NCBI GenBank assembly: GCA_028284585.1
Contig: JANQRK010000023.1
Location: forward strand, 1-32,795
Length of the DNA: 32,795 nucleotides
Direction: 5' to 3'
DNA from: Chromatiales bacterium
Lineage (GTDB): Bacteria > Pseudomonadota > Gammaproteobacteria > Chromatiales > Chromatiaceae
The notes below the pieces were generated by a model. That model searched no databases. It saw only the letters and a list, made by a program, of their open reading frames with translations, and was not told where the DNA came from. The translations under genes and the position numbers were made by a program. Below, piece by piece: positions 6,506 to 15,646 of this stretch (the first letter of the stretch is position 1; every line of letters begins with the position of its first letter).

Positions 6506-7735
6506 TCAGGCGGTGGATTCCTCGGCCAACCCGAACGCTTGATGCAGTGCACGCACACCAAGCTCAAGGTATTTCTCATCCACAACCACCGAAATCTTGA
6601 TCTCAGAAGTCGATATCATTTGGATATTGATCGCCTCTTCTGAAAGCGCCGCAAACATCCTACTCGCAATACCCGCATGCGAGCGCATCCCTACCCCGAC
6701 CAACGAAATCTTTACGATCCTGTTGTCACCGACAACTTCGCGCGCGCCAAGTTCAGCGGACTCGCGCTCGAGTATTTCCCTGGCCTTTTCGTATTCGCCG
6801 CGATTGACCGTAAAGGTGAAGTCGGTGGTACCGTCTTCGGCGATGTTCTGAACAATCATGTCAACCTCGACGTTGGCTTCACCGACAGGGCCCAGGATCT
6901 TGTATGCGACCCCGGGCTGATCGGGGACCCCCCGGATGGTCAACTTGGCTTCGTCCCGATTAAAGGCGATTCCTGAAATTTTTGCCGCTTCCACGCCTTC
7001 TTCCTCTAAGGTGATCAAGGTCCCAGCGCCACTGTCCTCGAAACTCGACAGCACACGCAAAGGCACATTGTATTTTCCAGCGAACTCGACCGAGCGTATC
7101 TGTAGCACCTTGGAACCCAGACTCGCCAGCTCGAGCATCTCCTCGAAGGTAATCCGATCCAGTTTGCGCGCCTTGGGTTCGACCCGTGGATCGGTCGTAT
7201 AGACCCCGTCCACATCGGTGAATATCTGGCACTCGTCGGCTTCAAGGGCAGCCGCCATCGCTACCGCCGTAGTATCCGACCCGCCACGCCCCAGCGTAGT
7301 GATGTTGCCCTGCTCGTCGACACCTTGGAACCCGGCCACCACGACGACTCGCCCAGATTCGATATCAGCCCGTACCCGGGCACGATCGATATCCATGATT
7401 CTCGCCTTGGAGTGTGCGCTGTCGGTGCGGATGTGCACTTGGCTACCCGTGTATGAGCGCGCAGCACAACCGATCTCGTGTAGCGCCATGCACAGTAATG
7501 CGATCGTGACTTGCTCACCGGTCGACACCAGCACATCCATTTCACGCGGATTGGGCTTGTCGCTAATCTCGCGGGCCAACGCGATCAACCGGTTGGTTTC
7601 GCCCGACATCGCCGAGACCACGACCACCAGATCATCGCCTTGGTCACGATGCTGCTTAACGCGTGCCGCAACCGAAGCGATGCGTTCAACAGAACCGACC
7701 GAGGTACCACCGAACTTTTGAACGATCAGCGCCAT
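6506..7735 (-). CDS. lysC: Aspartate kinase
   Basis: A 409-residue cytoplasmic aspartokinase (L-aspartate + ATP to 4-phospho-L-aspartate), first step to lysine, threonine and methionine. KFGGTSVGS (residues 7-15) is the kinase signature. TGEQVTIALL, GRGGSDTTAVAMAAAL and FTDVDGVYTTDPR complete the catalytic domain. The C-terminal third holds two ACT domains (ITLEEEGVEAAKISGIA..., VKISLVGVGMRSHAGIASRMF) that bind feedback amino acids. Length fits monofunctional enzymes of Pseudomonas type. The ATG at 7735 matches the universal MALIVQKFGG start; the 81 residues readable before it are the leader. It follows alaS by 89 bases and probably shares its transcript. Confidence 0.97.
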   Translation of the reverse strand: MALIVQKFGGTSVGSVERIASVAARVKQHRDQGDDLVVVVSAMSGETNRLIALAREISDKPNPREMDVLVSTGEQVTIALLCMALHEIGCAARSYTGSQVHIRTDSAHSKARIMDIDRARVRADIESGRVVVVAGFQGVDEQGNITTLGRGGSDTTAVAMAAALEADECQIFTDVDGVYTTDPRVEPKARKLDRITFEEMLELASLGSKVLQIRSVEFAGKYNVPLRVLSSFEDSGAGTLITLEEEGVEAAKISGIAFNRDEAKLTIRGVPDQPGVAYKILGPVGEANVEVDMIVQNIAEDGTTDFTFTVNRGEYEKAREILERESAELGAREVVGDNRIVKISLVGVGMRSHAGIASRMFAALSEEAINIQMISTSEIKISVVVDEKYLELGVRALHQAFGLAEESTA

Positions 7736-7763
7736 GTCATCACTCGAGCCATACGAAGTCGTC

Positions 7764-7789
7764 GCGCCGCACTGGGTCGAGAGCGGCGC
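7764..7789 (-). other. Stem-loop in the lysC leader
   Basis: A perfect 7-bp inverted repeat GCGCCGC/GCGGCGC with a 12-base loop lies between alaS and lysC, about 30 bases before the lysC start. No T-run follows on either strand, so it is not a classic terminator. It could modulate lysC translation or processing. Confidence 0.4.
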
Positions 7790-7824
7790 AAAAGCGGCTG
7801 ATTTAACAGCATTTGGGGATCCAA

Positions 7825-10458
7825 CTAAAGTCTTTCGCCAGCCCAATCCCTGGCCAGTTGCAAGGCCTTTGGGACACCTGCAGGGTCCGACCCACCGGCT
7901 TGTGCCATATCGGGTCGACCGCCGCCTTTGCCACCGACCTGTTCTGCGGCCAACTTGACCAAGTCGCCGGCGCGGCAACGGTCGGTCAGGTCCTTAGTAA
8001 CACCGGCGATCAAATTGACCTTGTCACCATTGACCGCGGCCAGCAGGATGACCGCGCGTCCCAGCTTGTTTTTTAGCTGATCCAGCGTATCGCGCAGCGA
8101 CTTGGGATCAGCACCGTCGAGACAGGCGGTGAGCACCTTGGCACCATTAACCTCGATTGCCTGCGACGCCAGGTCCGAACCAGCCGCCGACGCCAGCTTC
8201 GCCTTGATTTGCTCCAGCTCTTTTTCGAGCTTGCGATTGCGTTCGAGCAATTTGCCAAGCTTGTCCTCGATGTCATCCCGGCCGGCATTTATCAGGCTAC
8301 CGATACGCATCAAACGTGCTTCGTCTGCCTCGACCCATTCCAACGCACGCCGCCCGGTTACCGCCTCGACACGACGCACTCCAGAGGCAATGCCGGTCTC
8401 CATCACGATCTTCAACAAGCCGATGTCGCCGAGTGCCTTTACATGAGTGCCCCCGCACAGTTCGGTCGAGAAATCGCCCATCCGCAATACCCGTACCTGG
8501 TCATCATATTTTTCACCGAACAGGGCCAGCGCACCCGAAGCCTTGGCATCTTCCAACGCCATGATGCGCGTCTCGACCATGTGATTTTCACGGATCTGGT
8601 CGTTGGCCAGGCGCTCGATCTCGATCAACTGCTCGCGGCTCAGCGGCTCGTAGTGCGAGAAGTCAAAACGCAACCGCTCGGCCTCCACCAGTGATCCTTT
8701 CTGACACACGTGCTCACCGAGGACTTGGCGCAATGCGGCATGCAATAAGTGAGTCGCCGAGTGGTTGAGGGCCGTTTCAGACCGCCGTTGGGCGTCGACC
8801 TCGGCAGTCACCGCGTCCCCGACGTGCAACTCGCCAGACCGCAGCTCGCCGACATGCGCAAACACCGTACCGGCATACTTGCGAGTATCTAAGATCAGGA
8901 ACTCCCCGTCCGACACTTGCAAACGGCCCACGTCACCGACCTGGCCACCTGATTCTGCATAGAAGGGTGTGCGGTCAAGCACCACCATTCCCTTTTCGCC
9001 GGCGCTTAGCGTCTCCATGGATTCACCATCGTGAAACAAGGCGATCACAGTAGCCGAATCCTGTAAGCGATCGTATCCGGTGAAATCCGTCTCGCCCTCG
9101 ATCTCGATCTCTTCTGCCTGCTCCACGCCGAACTGGCTGGCGGCACGGGCGCGGCTACGCTGCCCCTCCATGGCCTGCTCGAAGCCTGCGTGATCCACCT
9201 CCAATCCCTTCTCGCGCGCAATATCGGCGGTCAAGTCGATTGGGAAACCGTAAGTGTCATACAACTTGAACACCAGTTCGCCAGGCAGCACCTTGTCTTG
9301 CAGTGTGCCAACCGTCTCATCGAGGATTTTCATACCCTGCTCGATGGTCTCGGCGAAGCGCTCTTCTTCGAGCCGCAGCACCCGTGCGACCAGGTCCTTT
9401 GCCTGATTCAACTCCGGATAGGGGGCACCCATCTGGGCATCCAGCGCGTCCACCAGCTTGTAGAAGAAGGGTGCGTGCTGACCGAGCTGATAGCCGTGTC
9501 GAATCGCTCGTCGAATAATGCGGCGCAGCACGTAGCCGCGCCCCTCGTTGCCCGGTGTCACGCCATCGACGACCAGGAAGGCACTCGAGCGGATGTGATC
9601 CGCGATCACGCGTAACGATTTGACGCCCAAATCATCGGTATCAGTGACCTCGGCAGCCGCCCGAATCAAGGCATCGAACAGTTCGATCTCGTAGTTCGAG
9701 TGGACCCCCTGCATCACCGCCGCCAGTCGTTCCAGGCCCATACCGGTATCGACCGAGGGTTTCGGTAGCTCGGTCATCTGACCAGATGTATCCCGGTTGT
9801 ACTGCATAAACACCAGATTCCAGATCTCGATAAACCGATCGCCGTCCTCCTCCGGTGTTCCGGGCGGCCCACCCCGCACCTCTGGGCCATGGTCAAAGAA
9901 GATCTCGGTACAAGGTCCGCATGGCCCGGTGTCACCCATCGACCAAAAGTTATCGCTCTCGAAACGTTTCCCGCCAGGCTTGTCACCTATCCGTGTAAAG
10001 CGCGCCGGGTCGACACCCATATCGTCGAGCCAAATCGCAGCCGCAGCATCGTCGTCCTGATAAACAGTCACCCAAAGCCGCTCGGCCGGCAATCCAAGCA
10101 CAACAGTCAGAAACTCCCAGGCATAATGGATCGCTTCGCGTTTGAAGTAATCGCCGAAACTGAAGTTGCCCAGCATTTCGAAGAAGGTGTGATGACGCGC
10201 GGTGTAGCCAACATTCTCCAAGTCATTGTGCTTGCCGCCGGCACGCACACAACGCTGCGCGCTGGTCGCCCGAACATAGCCGCGTTTCTCTTTGCCGAGA
10301 AAGGCATCCTTGAACTGGACCATGCCAGCATTGGTGAACAGCAACGTGGGGTCGTTGGCCGGTACCAGCGGGCTAGACTCGACGATCGCGTGGTCCTTCC
10401 CTGCAAAGTAGTCGAGGAAGGCGGAGCGGATTTCGGCACTGGTCTTCATACGGGGCAT
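7825..10458 (-). CDS. alaS: Alanyl-tRNA synthetase
   Basis: An 877-residue class II synthetase that charges tRNA-Ala and edits mischarged Ser/Gly. The aminoacylation core is at the N-terminus ([11 protein letters not shown], motif 1 region; [37 protein letters not shown]). The editing domain carries the zinc-binding HSATH (about 565-569) and CGGTH (about 667-671). A coiled coil (about 715-760) leads to the C-Ala domain, ending with [15 protein letters not shown]. Length equals that of E. coli AlaS. Two starts are possible, ATG 10458 (MPRMKTSAE) and ATG 10449 (MKTSAE); neither has a good ribosome-binding site and the second fits family length better. It lies 86 bases after recX and before lysC. 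Confidence 0.98.
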   Translation of the reverse strand: MPRMKTSAEIRSAFLDYFAGKDHAIVESSPLVPANDPTLLFTNAGMVQFKDAFLGKEKRGYVRATSAQRCVRAGGKHNDLENVGYTARHHTFFEMLGNFSFGDYFKREAIHYAWEFLTVVLGLPAERLWVTVYQDDDAAAAIWLDDMGVDPARFTRIGDKPGGKRFESDNFWSMGDTGPCGPCTEIFFDHGPEVRGGPPGTPEEDGDRFIEIWNLVFMQYNRDTSGQMTELPKPSVDTGMGLERLAAVMQGVHSNYEIELFDALIRAAAEVTDTDDLGVKSLRVIADHIRSSAFLVVDGVTPGNEGRGYVLRRIIRRAIRHGYQLGQHAPFFYKLVDALDAQMGAPYPELNQAKDLVARVLRLEEERFAETIEQGMKILDETVGTLQDKVLPGELVFKLYDTYGFPIDLTADIAREKGLEVDHAGFEQAMEGQRSRARAASQFGVEQAEEIEIEGETDFTGYDRLQDSATVIALFHDGESMETLSAGEKGMVVLDRTPFYAESGGQVGDVGRLQVSDGEFLILDTRKYAGTVFAHVGELRSGELHVGDAVTAEVDAQRRSETALNHSATHLLHAALRQVLGEHVCQKGSLVEAERLRFDFSHYEPLSREQLIEIERLANDQIRENHMVETRIMALEDAKASGALALFGEKYDDQVRVLRMGDFSTELCGGTHVKALGDIGLLKIVMETGIASGVRRVEAVTGRRALEWVEADEARLMRIGSLINAGRDDIEDKLGKLLERNRKLEKELEQIKAKLASAAGSDLASQAIEVNGAKVLTACLDGADPKSLRDTLDQLKNKLGRAVILLAAVNGDKVNLIAGVTKDLTDRCRAGDLVKLAAEQVGGKGGGRPDMAQAGGSDPAGVPKALQLARDWAGERL

Positions 10459-10494
10459 CGGTCGGGCTGCAAACTAGAATGGTATGCAGATTGG

Positions 10495-10524
10495 ATAGAA
10501 ATGTCACCCGCGCGCAGCCGTCAA
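10495..10524 (-). promoter_or_regulatory. Possible alaS promoter
   Basis: On the minus strand TTGACG (10519-10524) stands 18 bases before TTCTAT (10495-10500), in the short gap between recX and alaS. The -35 is good; the -10 matches at only three positions. Confidence 0.3.
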
Positions 10525-10544
10525 AACCGCCGTTTTTCAGTTAA

Positions 10545-11033
10545 TTAGCAGAGCTTACCTTGGTTCGTCCGACGAACTCGATCGAAATAGCGGTGCACTA
10601 GCCCAAGCGGGAAACCGCGTTGTGTCAGAAAACGACCACGCCGGGCATGATCGCACGCGCCCTCGACCGGGGTTGCGCCGAATTTGCGTTGCGCGACTAA
10701 GGCCAATCGCTGCTCCCAATCGGGAGCCGCATCAGTAAGCGCGGTACTGATCAAGGGCTCAGCAACGCCGCGCGCCACCAACTCGGCACGGATACGAAGC
10801 GGGCCCAAGCCTTTGTCGAGGCACCGCGCTACATAGTGCACAGCGAAGCGCGCATCACTGAGTAGGCCTCGCCCTTCCAGATCATCTAATACGTGTTCGA
10901 TCAGAGACGTGGCGTGCTGACGCAGCCGCAGTTTGCGAAATAGTTCAACCCGACTGTGTTCGCGATCGGCCAATAGACCGATCGCGGTCCGTTCCACCGC
11001 TGCAGTGGCCACAGCGTCTTGCGTCTGCGCCAT
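10545..11033 (-). CDS. recX: Regulatory protein RecX
   Basis: A 162-residue RecX, which binds RecA filaments and restrains their extension and ATPase activity. The family pattern is present: ATAAVERTAIGLLADREHSRVELFRKL (first helical triplet), VLDDLEGRGLLSDARFAVHYVARCLDKGLGPLRIRAELVARGV (about 45-90), and the third repeat ending RFLTQRGFPLGLVHRYFD. Length is typical. The ATG at 11033 overlaps the recA TGA by one base (TGATG), which indicates translational coupling and favours it over the TTG three bases earlier. Its neighbours recA and alaS are the standard ones. It is expected to be co-transcribed with recA. Confidence 0.95.
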   Translation of the reverse strand: MAQTQDAVATAAVERTAIGLLADREHSRVELFRKLRLRQHATSLIEHVLDDLEGRGLLSDARFAVHYVARCLDKGLGPLRIRAELVARGVAEPLISTALTDAAPDWEQRLALVAQRKFGATPVEGACDHARRGRFLTQRGFPLGLVHRYFDRVRRTNQGKLC

Positions 11034-12076
11034 CAAGTCTTGCTGTCGGCGGTTGCCGCCCTGGCCGTCTCGCCGGTCTCCTCGCCCTCTGGGATCAACG
11101 CGGCCCGGATCTGGGTTTCGATATGGCGCGTGATCTCCGGGTTGTCTCTTAGAAATCCGCGCACGTTCTCCTTGCCTTGACCTATGCGGTCACCGTTGTA
11201 GCTATACCAGGCACCGGACTTCTCGATTAGCCCCTGCGCGACACCCAGTTCGATGATTTCGCCCTCGCGTGAGACGCCTTCGCCGTAGAGGATCTCGAAG
11301 GTAGCTTGGCGAAACGGCGGCGCAACCTTGTTCTTGACCACCTTGACCCGAGTCTCGTTACCGACCACCTCATCACCTTTCTTGATTGCTCCGATGCGCC
11401 GGATGTCGAGGCGCACCGAGGCATAGAACTTGAGTGCATTACCACCGGTCGTGGTCTCTGGGCTGCCGAACATCACACCGATCTTCATACGGATTTGATT
11501 GATGAAGATCACGACACAGTTGGAACGCTTGATGTTGGCGGTCAGTTTGCGCAGCGCCTGAGACATCAGCCGGGCCTGTAGACCAACATGCGAATCGCCC
11601 ATCTCACCCTCGATCTCGGCCTTTGGCGTCAGCGCCGCGACCGAATCGACCACGACCACATCGACTGCGCCCGAGCGCACCAGCATGTCGGTGATCTCGA
11701 GCGCCTGTTCGCCGGTGTCCGGCTGCGAAACCAATAGCTCATCCATGTCCACCCCAAGCTTCTCGGCATACACCGGATCGAGCGCATGCTCGGCGTCGAC
11801 GAAGGCACAAGTGCCACCGGTCTTTTGTGCTTCGGCCACGACATGCAGGGTCATCGTCGTCTTACCCGAAGACTCAGGGCCGTAGATCTCGACCACCCGA
11901 CCCTTGGGCACCCCGCCGACCCCGAGGGCCAAATCCAAGCTCAGCGAACCAGTCGACACCACCTCGATATTGCGCACCGCATTGGCGTCGCCCATGCGCA
12001 TCACCGACCCCTTGCCGAACTGCTTCTCGATCTGGCCGAGCGCGGCAGCCAGCGCCTTTTTGCGGTTTTCGTCCAT
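11033..12076 (-). CDS. recA: Recombinase RecA
   Basis: A 347-residue DNA strand-exchange ATPase and co-protease of Lex[10 protein letters not shown] (66-74) is Walker [11 protein letters not shown] is Walker [25 protein letters not shown] and [20 protein letters not shown] cover the DNA-binding loops L1 and L2. An acidic C-terminal tail (EGEETGETA) is present as in other RecA proteins. GGGGAG lies 6 bases before the ATG. The 180 bases upstream contain no recognisable CTGT-N8-ACAG LexA box, unusual for a gammaproteobacterial recA. It is coupled to recX. Confidence 0.99.
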   Translation of the reverse strand: MDENRKKALAAALGQIEKQFGKGSVMRMGDANAVRNIEVVSTGSLSLDLALGVGGVPKGRVVEIYGPESSGKTTMTLHVVAEAQKTGGTCAFVDAEHALDPVYAEKLGVDMDELLVSQPDTGEQALEITDMLVRSGAVDVVVVDSVAALTPKAEIEGEMGDSHVGLQARLMSQALRKLTANIKRSNCVVIFINQIRMKIGVMFGSPETTTGGNALKFYASVRLDIRRIGAIKKGDEVVGNETRVKVVKNKVAPPFRQATFEILYGEGVSREGEIIELGVAQGLIEKSGAWYSYNGDRIGQGKENVRGFLRDNPEITRHIETQIRAALIPEGEETGETARAATADSKT

Positions 12077-12256
12077 GGATGCTCCCCCCCGAAGCGGTTA
12101 GTGGATGACAGTTGCTAGCAGTCTAGTTCGTTCTCTTTTTGTTTTCCAGTGGAATCTGCATCCCAACCCCGGCGGGCGAAGGTCAGCAACTCGTTGACTG
12201 ATCCAACTCGAGGTTCAAAGCGCGGCCTGAAAAGGGTGCTAGGCGGCGCAGCAGGG

Positions 12257-12733
12257 TCAGCGAACACGCTCGAGCAAACCCGCGAGCGCCATGTCCACAG
12301 TCGCCGCACGCACCTGCGCCCGATCGCCGGGAAAGCAGTTGCAGAGCGCACTAGCGGCCTCTGCAGTGGACCAGGCGATCCAGACCGTACCGACCGGCTT
12401 GCCCGGAGTCCCGCCACCCGGGCCGGCCACGCCGCTCACCGCGACGCTCAGTTGCGCCCGGCTGTGCTCGAGCGCGCCACATGCCATCTCGAGTACGGTC
12501 TCGCGACTGACCGCACCGTAACGCGCCAGGGTGTCGCCGGACACGCCGAGCATCTCTTGCTTGGCCTGATTGCTGTAGGTAACAAATCCGCGATCGAACC
12601 AGGCGCTGGAGCCGGCCAGGTCGGTCAGGGCCGCCGCTATGCCACCGCCCGTACAAGATTCGGCGCAGCTCAGCCACCAGCCGCGCCGTTGCAGCTGCTC
12701 GGCAAGTTGCCGCACCATCGCCATTCGTTCCAT
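12257..12733 (-). CDS. pncC: Nicotinamide-nucleotide amidase, CinA C-terminal family (PncC)
   Basis: A 158-residue protein equal to the stand-alone CinA C-terminal domain, which deamidates nicotinamide mononucleotide to nicotinate mononucleotide in pyridine nucleotide salvage. Signature parts are SCAESCTGGGIAAALTDLAGSSAWFDRGFVTYSN (about 22-55) and VSGVAGPGGGTPGKPVGTVWIAW (about 99-121). Length matches the E. coli homologue (about 165). It is the usual gene upstream of recA in gammaproteobacteria. AGGA lies about 9 bases before the ATG. The N-terminal molybdopterin-like domain of full CinA is absent, as is normal for these single-domain forms. Confidence 0.94.
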   Translation of the reverse strand: MERMAMVRQLAEQLQRRGWWLSCAESCTGGGIAAALTDLAGSSAWFDRGFVTYSNQAKQEMLGVSGDTLARYGAVSRETVLEMACGALEHSRAQLSVAVSGVAGPGGGTPGKPVGTVWIAWSTAEAASALCNCFPGDRAQVRAATVDMALAGLLERVR

Positions 12734-12820
12734 TCAATCGCGTCCTAAGCAGCCAGTTCGCTAAACTAGCGACAGCCACACCCTGAACGCACAGAGCATA
12801 ACCGAACGGATAGTTTATCG

Positions 12821-13102
12821 ATGAGCGCACTAAAAATTCAGGTCGAGCACCATCCAGCAACAACGAAACTCGAATCACTGGGCGTCTACGACTGGCCGAT
12901 TTGGCGCAAAGAGGTCTCGCGTTTCCCTTGGACCTATCAGCAAGATGAGACCTGCTTCGTATTGAAAGGCCGCTTCACGGTTACACCCGACGACGGCGAA
13001 CCCCAGCACTTTGGACCGAGCGATCTTATCACCTTCCCTGCCGGCCTACGCTGCACATGGGACATCGAGGAAAACGTCGAGAAACACTACGACCTAGGGT
13101 GA
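12821..13102 (+). CDS. Small cupin-domain protein (DUF861/EutQ-like)
   Basis: A 93-residue single-domain cupin. The sequence follows the pattern of the DUF861/EutQ-like small cupins: WPIWRKEVSRFPWTYQQDETCFVLKGRFTVTPDDGEP (about 25-62) with the Tyr-Gln-Asp-Glu-Thr metal-site region and strand G-R-F-T-V, then FGPSDLITFPAGLRCTWDIEENVEKHYDLG. The substrate is unknown. It is divergent from pncC, with 87 bases between the two starts that must hold both promoters. The ribosome-binding site is weak. It appears monocistronic. Confidence 0.85.
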   Translation: MSALKIQVEHHPATTKLESLGVYDWPIWRKEVSRFPWTYQQDETCFVLKGRFTVTPDDGEPQHFGPSDLITFPAGLRCTWDIEENVEKHYDLG

Positions 13103-13207
13103 TGCGTGAGGGCATGAGCGCTTGGTCGGATCACAGAATAAGCGCATGTCGTCACAGGTCGTCTAAGCGGGGAGGACAACGCTGGTTGTCGGGGAGTATT
13201 TAAGCGT

Positions 13208-13399
13208 TCATAAGAAAAGCCCCGCGGTCACTACCAACGCAATGAATAACAGCACCCCGCTTACGAGGATTACGAAACGAGTGTCCATCAGTTCTCTCTC
13301 AATGATTGAGTTGATTCCGACCATCTGATCGATCTGAAGCATGTGATCGTGACTCAGTCTATCCCATCGAGACCGAGGCTGGACAAACTTACTACTCAT
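13208..13399 (-). CDS. Possible small single-span membrane protein
   Basis: This ORF ends in one hydrophobic helix (FVILVSGVLLFIALVVTAGLFL) at the extreme C-terminus. Two starts are possible: 13399 gives 63 residues with a polar N-terminus and a poor ribosome-binding site; 13288 gives only 26 residues, MDTR plus the helix, preceded by GAGAGA at a usable distance. Tiny membrane proteins of this shape are real in bacteria, but no family is recognised, so this could be chance. Confidence 0.35.
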   Translation of the reverse strand: MSSKFVQPRSRWDRLSHDHMLQIDQMVGINSIIERELMDTRFVILVSGVLLFIALVVTAGLFL

Positions 13400-13556
13400 A
13401 CCCCGCAGAAAAAATCTGCCCTAGTCAGCGACAAAATTCAGAATCGGCATACTCGACGTGAGAATGCCGCCTAGGTCACACTGGATACAGATCGTTTTCG
13501 AATAAGGCGCCCAAAGATACACAGGCATAGCTCAGCCTTGTAAAGGACAACTTCTT

Positions 13557-15366
13557 ATGAAACGGATTGCCCTGGTTCTGTTCACCGTCACGGCCGCTCT
13601 TAATTGTGGCCTTACAATACCGAAGCGGCATTTCACCCTCGGCTGACCGACCAAACATCATCGTCATCTTCACCGATGATCACGGCTATGCCGACCTTTC
13701 GTCGCAGGGTGTACTCGACGACATCCGTACACCGCATATCGATGCCTTGGCCGCTGGCGGCATTCGGATGACCAGCGGCTTATGTGACCGCGCCACAATG
13801 TGTGCCGTCGCGCGCCGGGCTTTTAACCGGCAAGTACCAGAACCGATTTCGTGTCGAGAGCAACGGCATGCCGCTCGACGGATTCAACGCCGAACTGACA
13901 ATCGCCGAACGCCTAAAGCAGGCCGGCTACGCAACCGGTATGGCGGGGAAATGGCACCTTGGCCCGCCGCCCCAGATCGTGCAGCACGGGTTTGATGCAG
14001 TGTTCGTCAAAAACGGCACTGCCCCGAGTTGGGCAAATGTCGACCTGACCGGAAACAAGCGGCGCCCTGGTCCGGTGCAATCGGACCTCTACCATATCGA
14101 CGCAAACACTGCAGCGGCCAAGGCATTCATTGAACGAAACCAAGACCGGCCATTTTTTTCTATCTCTCCTACCGCGCGCGCCATGTCCCGCTCGACGCCC
14201 CAGTGCAATACCTCGCGCGATTTCCGGCCGAAATGCCAAAACGTCGGCGTCAAGCCTTGGCGATGATTTCGGCGGTTGATGCAGGTGTCGGCGACGTCCT
14301 CAGTACTCTGCGACAGCACGACATCGAGGACAACACATTGATCTTCTTTATTAGCGACAACGGCGCTACGCTGAAGATCCACAAAGCCGATACTCCCGCG
14401 GGCCACCCTGGCTGGAACGGTTCGCTGAACGACCCGTTCAATGGTGAGAAGGGCATGCTCACCGAAGGCGGTATTCGAGTACCCCTCATCGCCTACTGGA
14501 AAGGGCATCTGCCTGCCGGACAGGTCTATCACCAGCCGGTAATCTCGCTCGATGTCTCAGCCACGGCGATCGCCGCGGCAGGGCTACCGCCGGATCCACA
14601 ACTCGACGGCGTCGACTTGATCCCGCATTTGCGTAACGGGCAACCCGCAACGGCTCCATCCACCCCAGTGGACGACCTCGCTAACAGAACCCTCTATTGG
14701 CGTTGGATAGATCAGTCCGCGGTGCGTGAAGGCCAGTGGAAATGTTTGCGCGGTGGGGCTCGCGAGTACCTATTCGACTTGTCTGCGGACCAGGGAGAGA
14801 AAAGCAATGTGCTGGAGGACCAACCTGAGATCGCCGAGCGCCTGCGAACGAAGTTGGTCGCCTGGGCAGGTGAACTGGATTCACCGGGCATCGAAACTCA
14901 AGAGATGGCCGGGCCCTGGGAGGACTACTTCAATTTCTATCTTGATGGCAAACCCTGGCCAACATCGGTGCGGGCCTGGATCGCGCGCAACGGGAGCACA
15001 GAATTCGAAAACGGCACGCTGCGAGTCAGACCATCGCCAGAGGGCCCCGGAAGCGCCCCGCTGTTCATCGTTCCGCCGCCACTTGAACTAAAGGCGCCAC
15101 TGATAGCTGCTATTCAAATGCGGACAGAGACCTCGGGCACCGCAGCGCTCGCCTGGCGTGAGGCAGGCCAGAGCGACTTCCCACCCGGCCAAGTGGTGAA
15201 GTTTGCCAGCGCAGCCTCAACGGCAAGCAAACACTATGAACTGAACATCCCAGCACGCGGCGTGGTCACCCATGTGCGCTTGATACTGCCCACGGCAGGC
15301 GCAGACATAGAACATATCGAGTTGCTCGACACCGACGGCGAGCCAGTGAAGGTCTGGCGCTGGTAG
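13557..15366 (+). pseudogene. Broken arylsulfatase-family gene (three frame changes)
   Basis: A periplasmic-type sulfatase that no longer reads as one frame. The ATG at 13557 (AAGGA upstream) begins a signal peptide MKRIALVLFTVTAALNCG in one frame. The catalytic start ADRPNIIVIFTDDHGYADL (from about 13642) is in the next frame. One extra T at 13780 moves to the third frame, where CVPSRAGLLTGKYQ holds the formylglycine Cys (codon 13799) in a perfect C-x-P-x-R motif and AGKWHLG follows. Within the T7 run at 14153-14159 it shifts back, and YLSYRARHVPLD...FFISDNGATLKIH...GGIRVPLIAYW continues to the stop at 15366, followed by an extra C-terminal beta-rich domain. All landmarks are present in order, so decay is recent, or some shifts are sequence errors. 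Confidence 0.88.
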
Positions 15367-15646
15367 GTTGGCGAAACCGCAGCGCTTGACCTTGTCCTCC
15401 CACTTGCACCGGCTACCTTAAGGTTCTGGGGCGCTCATGACCTACCAGCCGGCCGCACTCAAGGACTGTAAGTCAGGGCCTCGTTAAGAGTTTAAACTAG
15501 GCACTGCGAATGCCCTCCGCACGGGCTGGGTGCGGGAGTTCGACTAGATTTATCTTGACGTCTGAGACGCATAGACCCACGCCGCGACAGCAAATTCCGC
15601 TCGACCAACGCGGGACGACTAGAACACCATCAAACACCTCAGCCGC
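15367..15646. other. Intergenic stretch before mutS
   Basis: About 280 bases between the sulfatase remnant and mutS. No gene, RNA or strong terminator was recognised. The mutS promoter must lie here, but no convincing hexamer pair was found. Confidence 0.5.
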
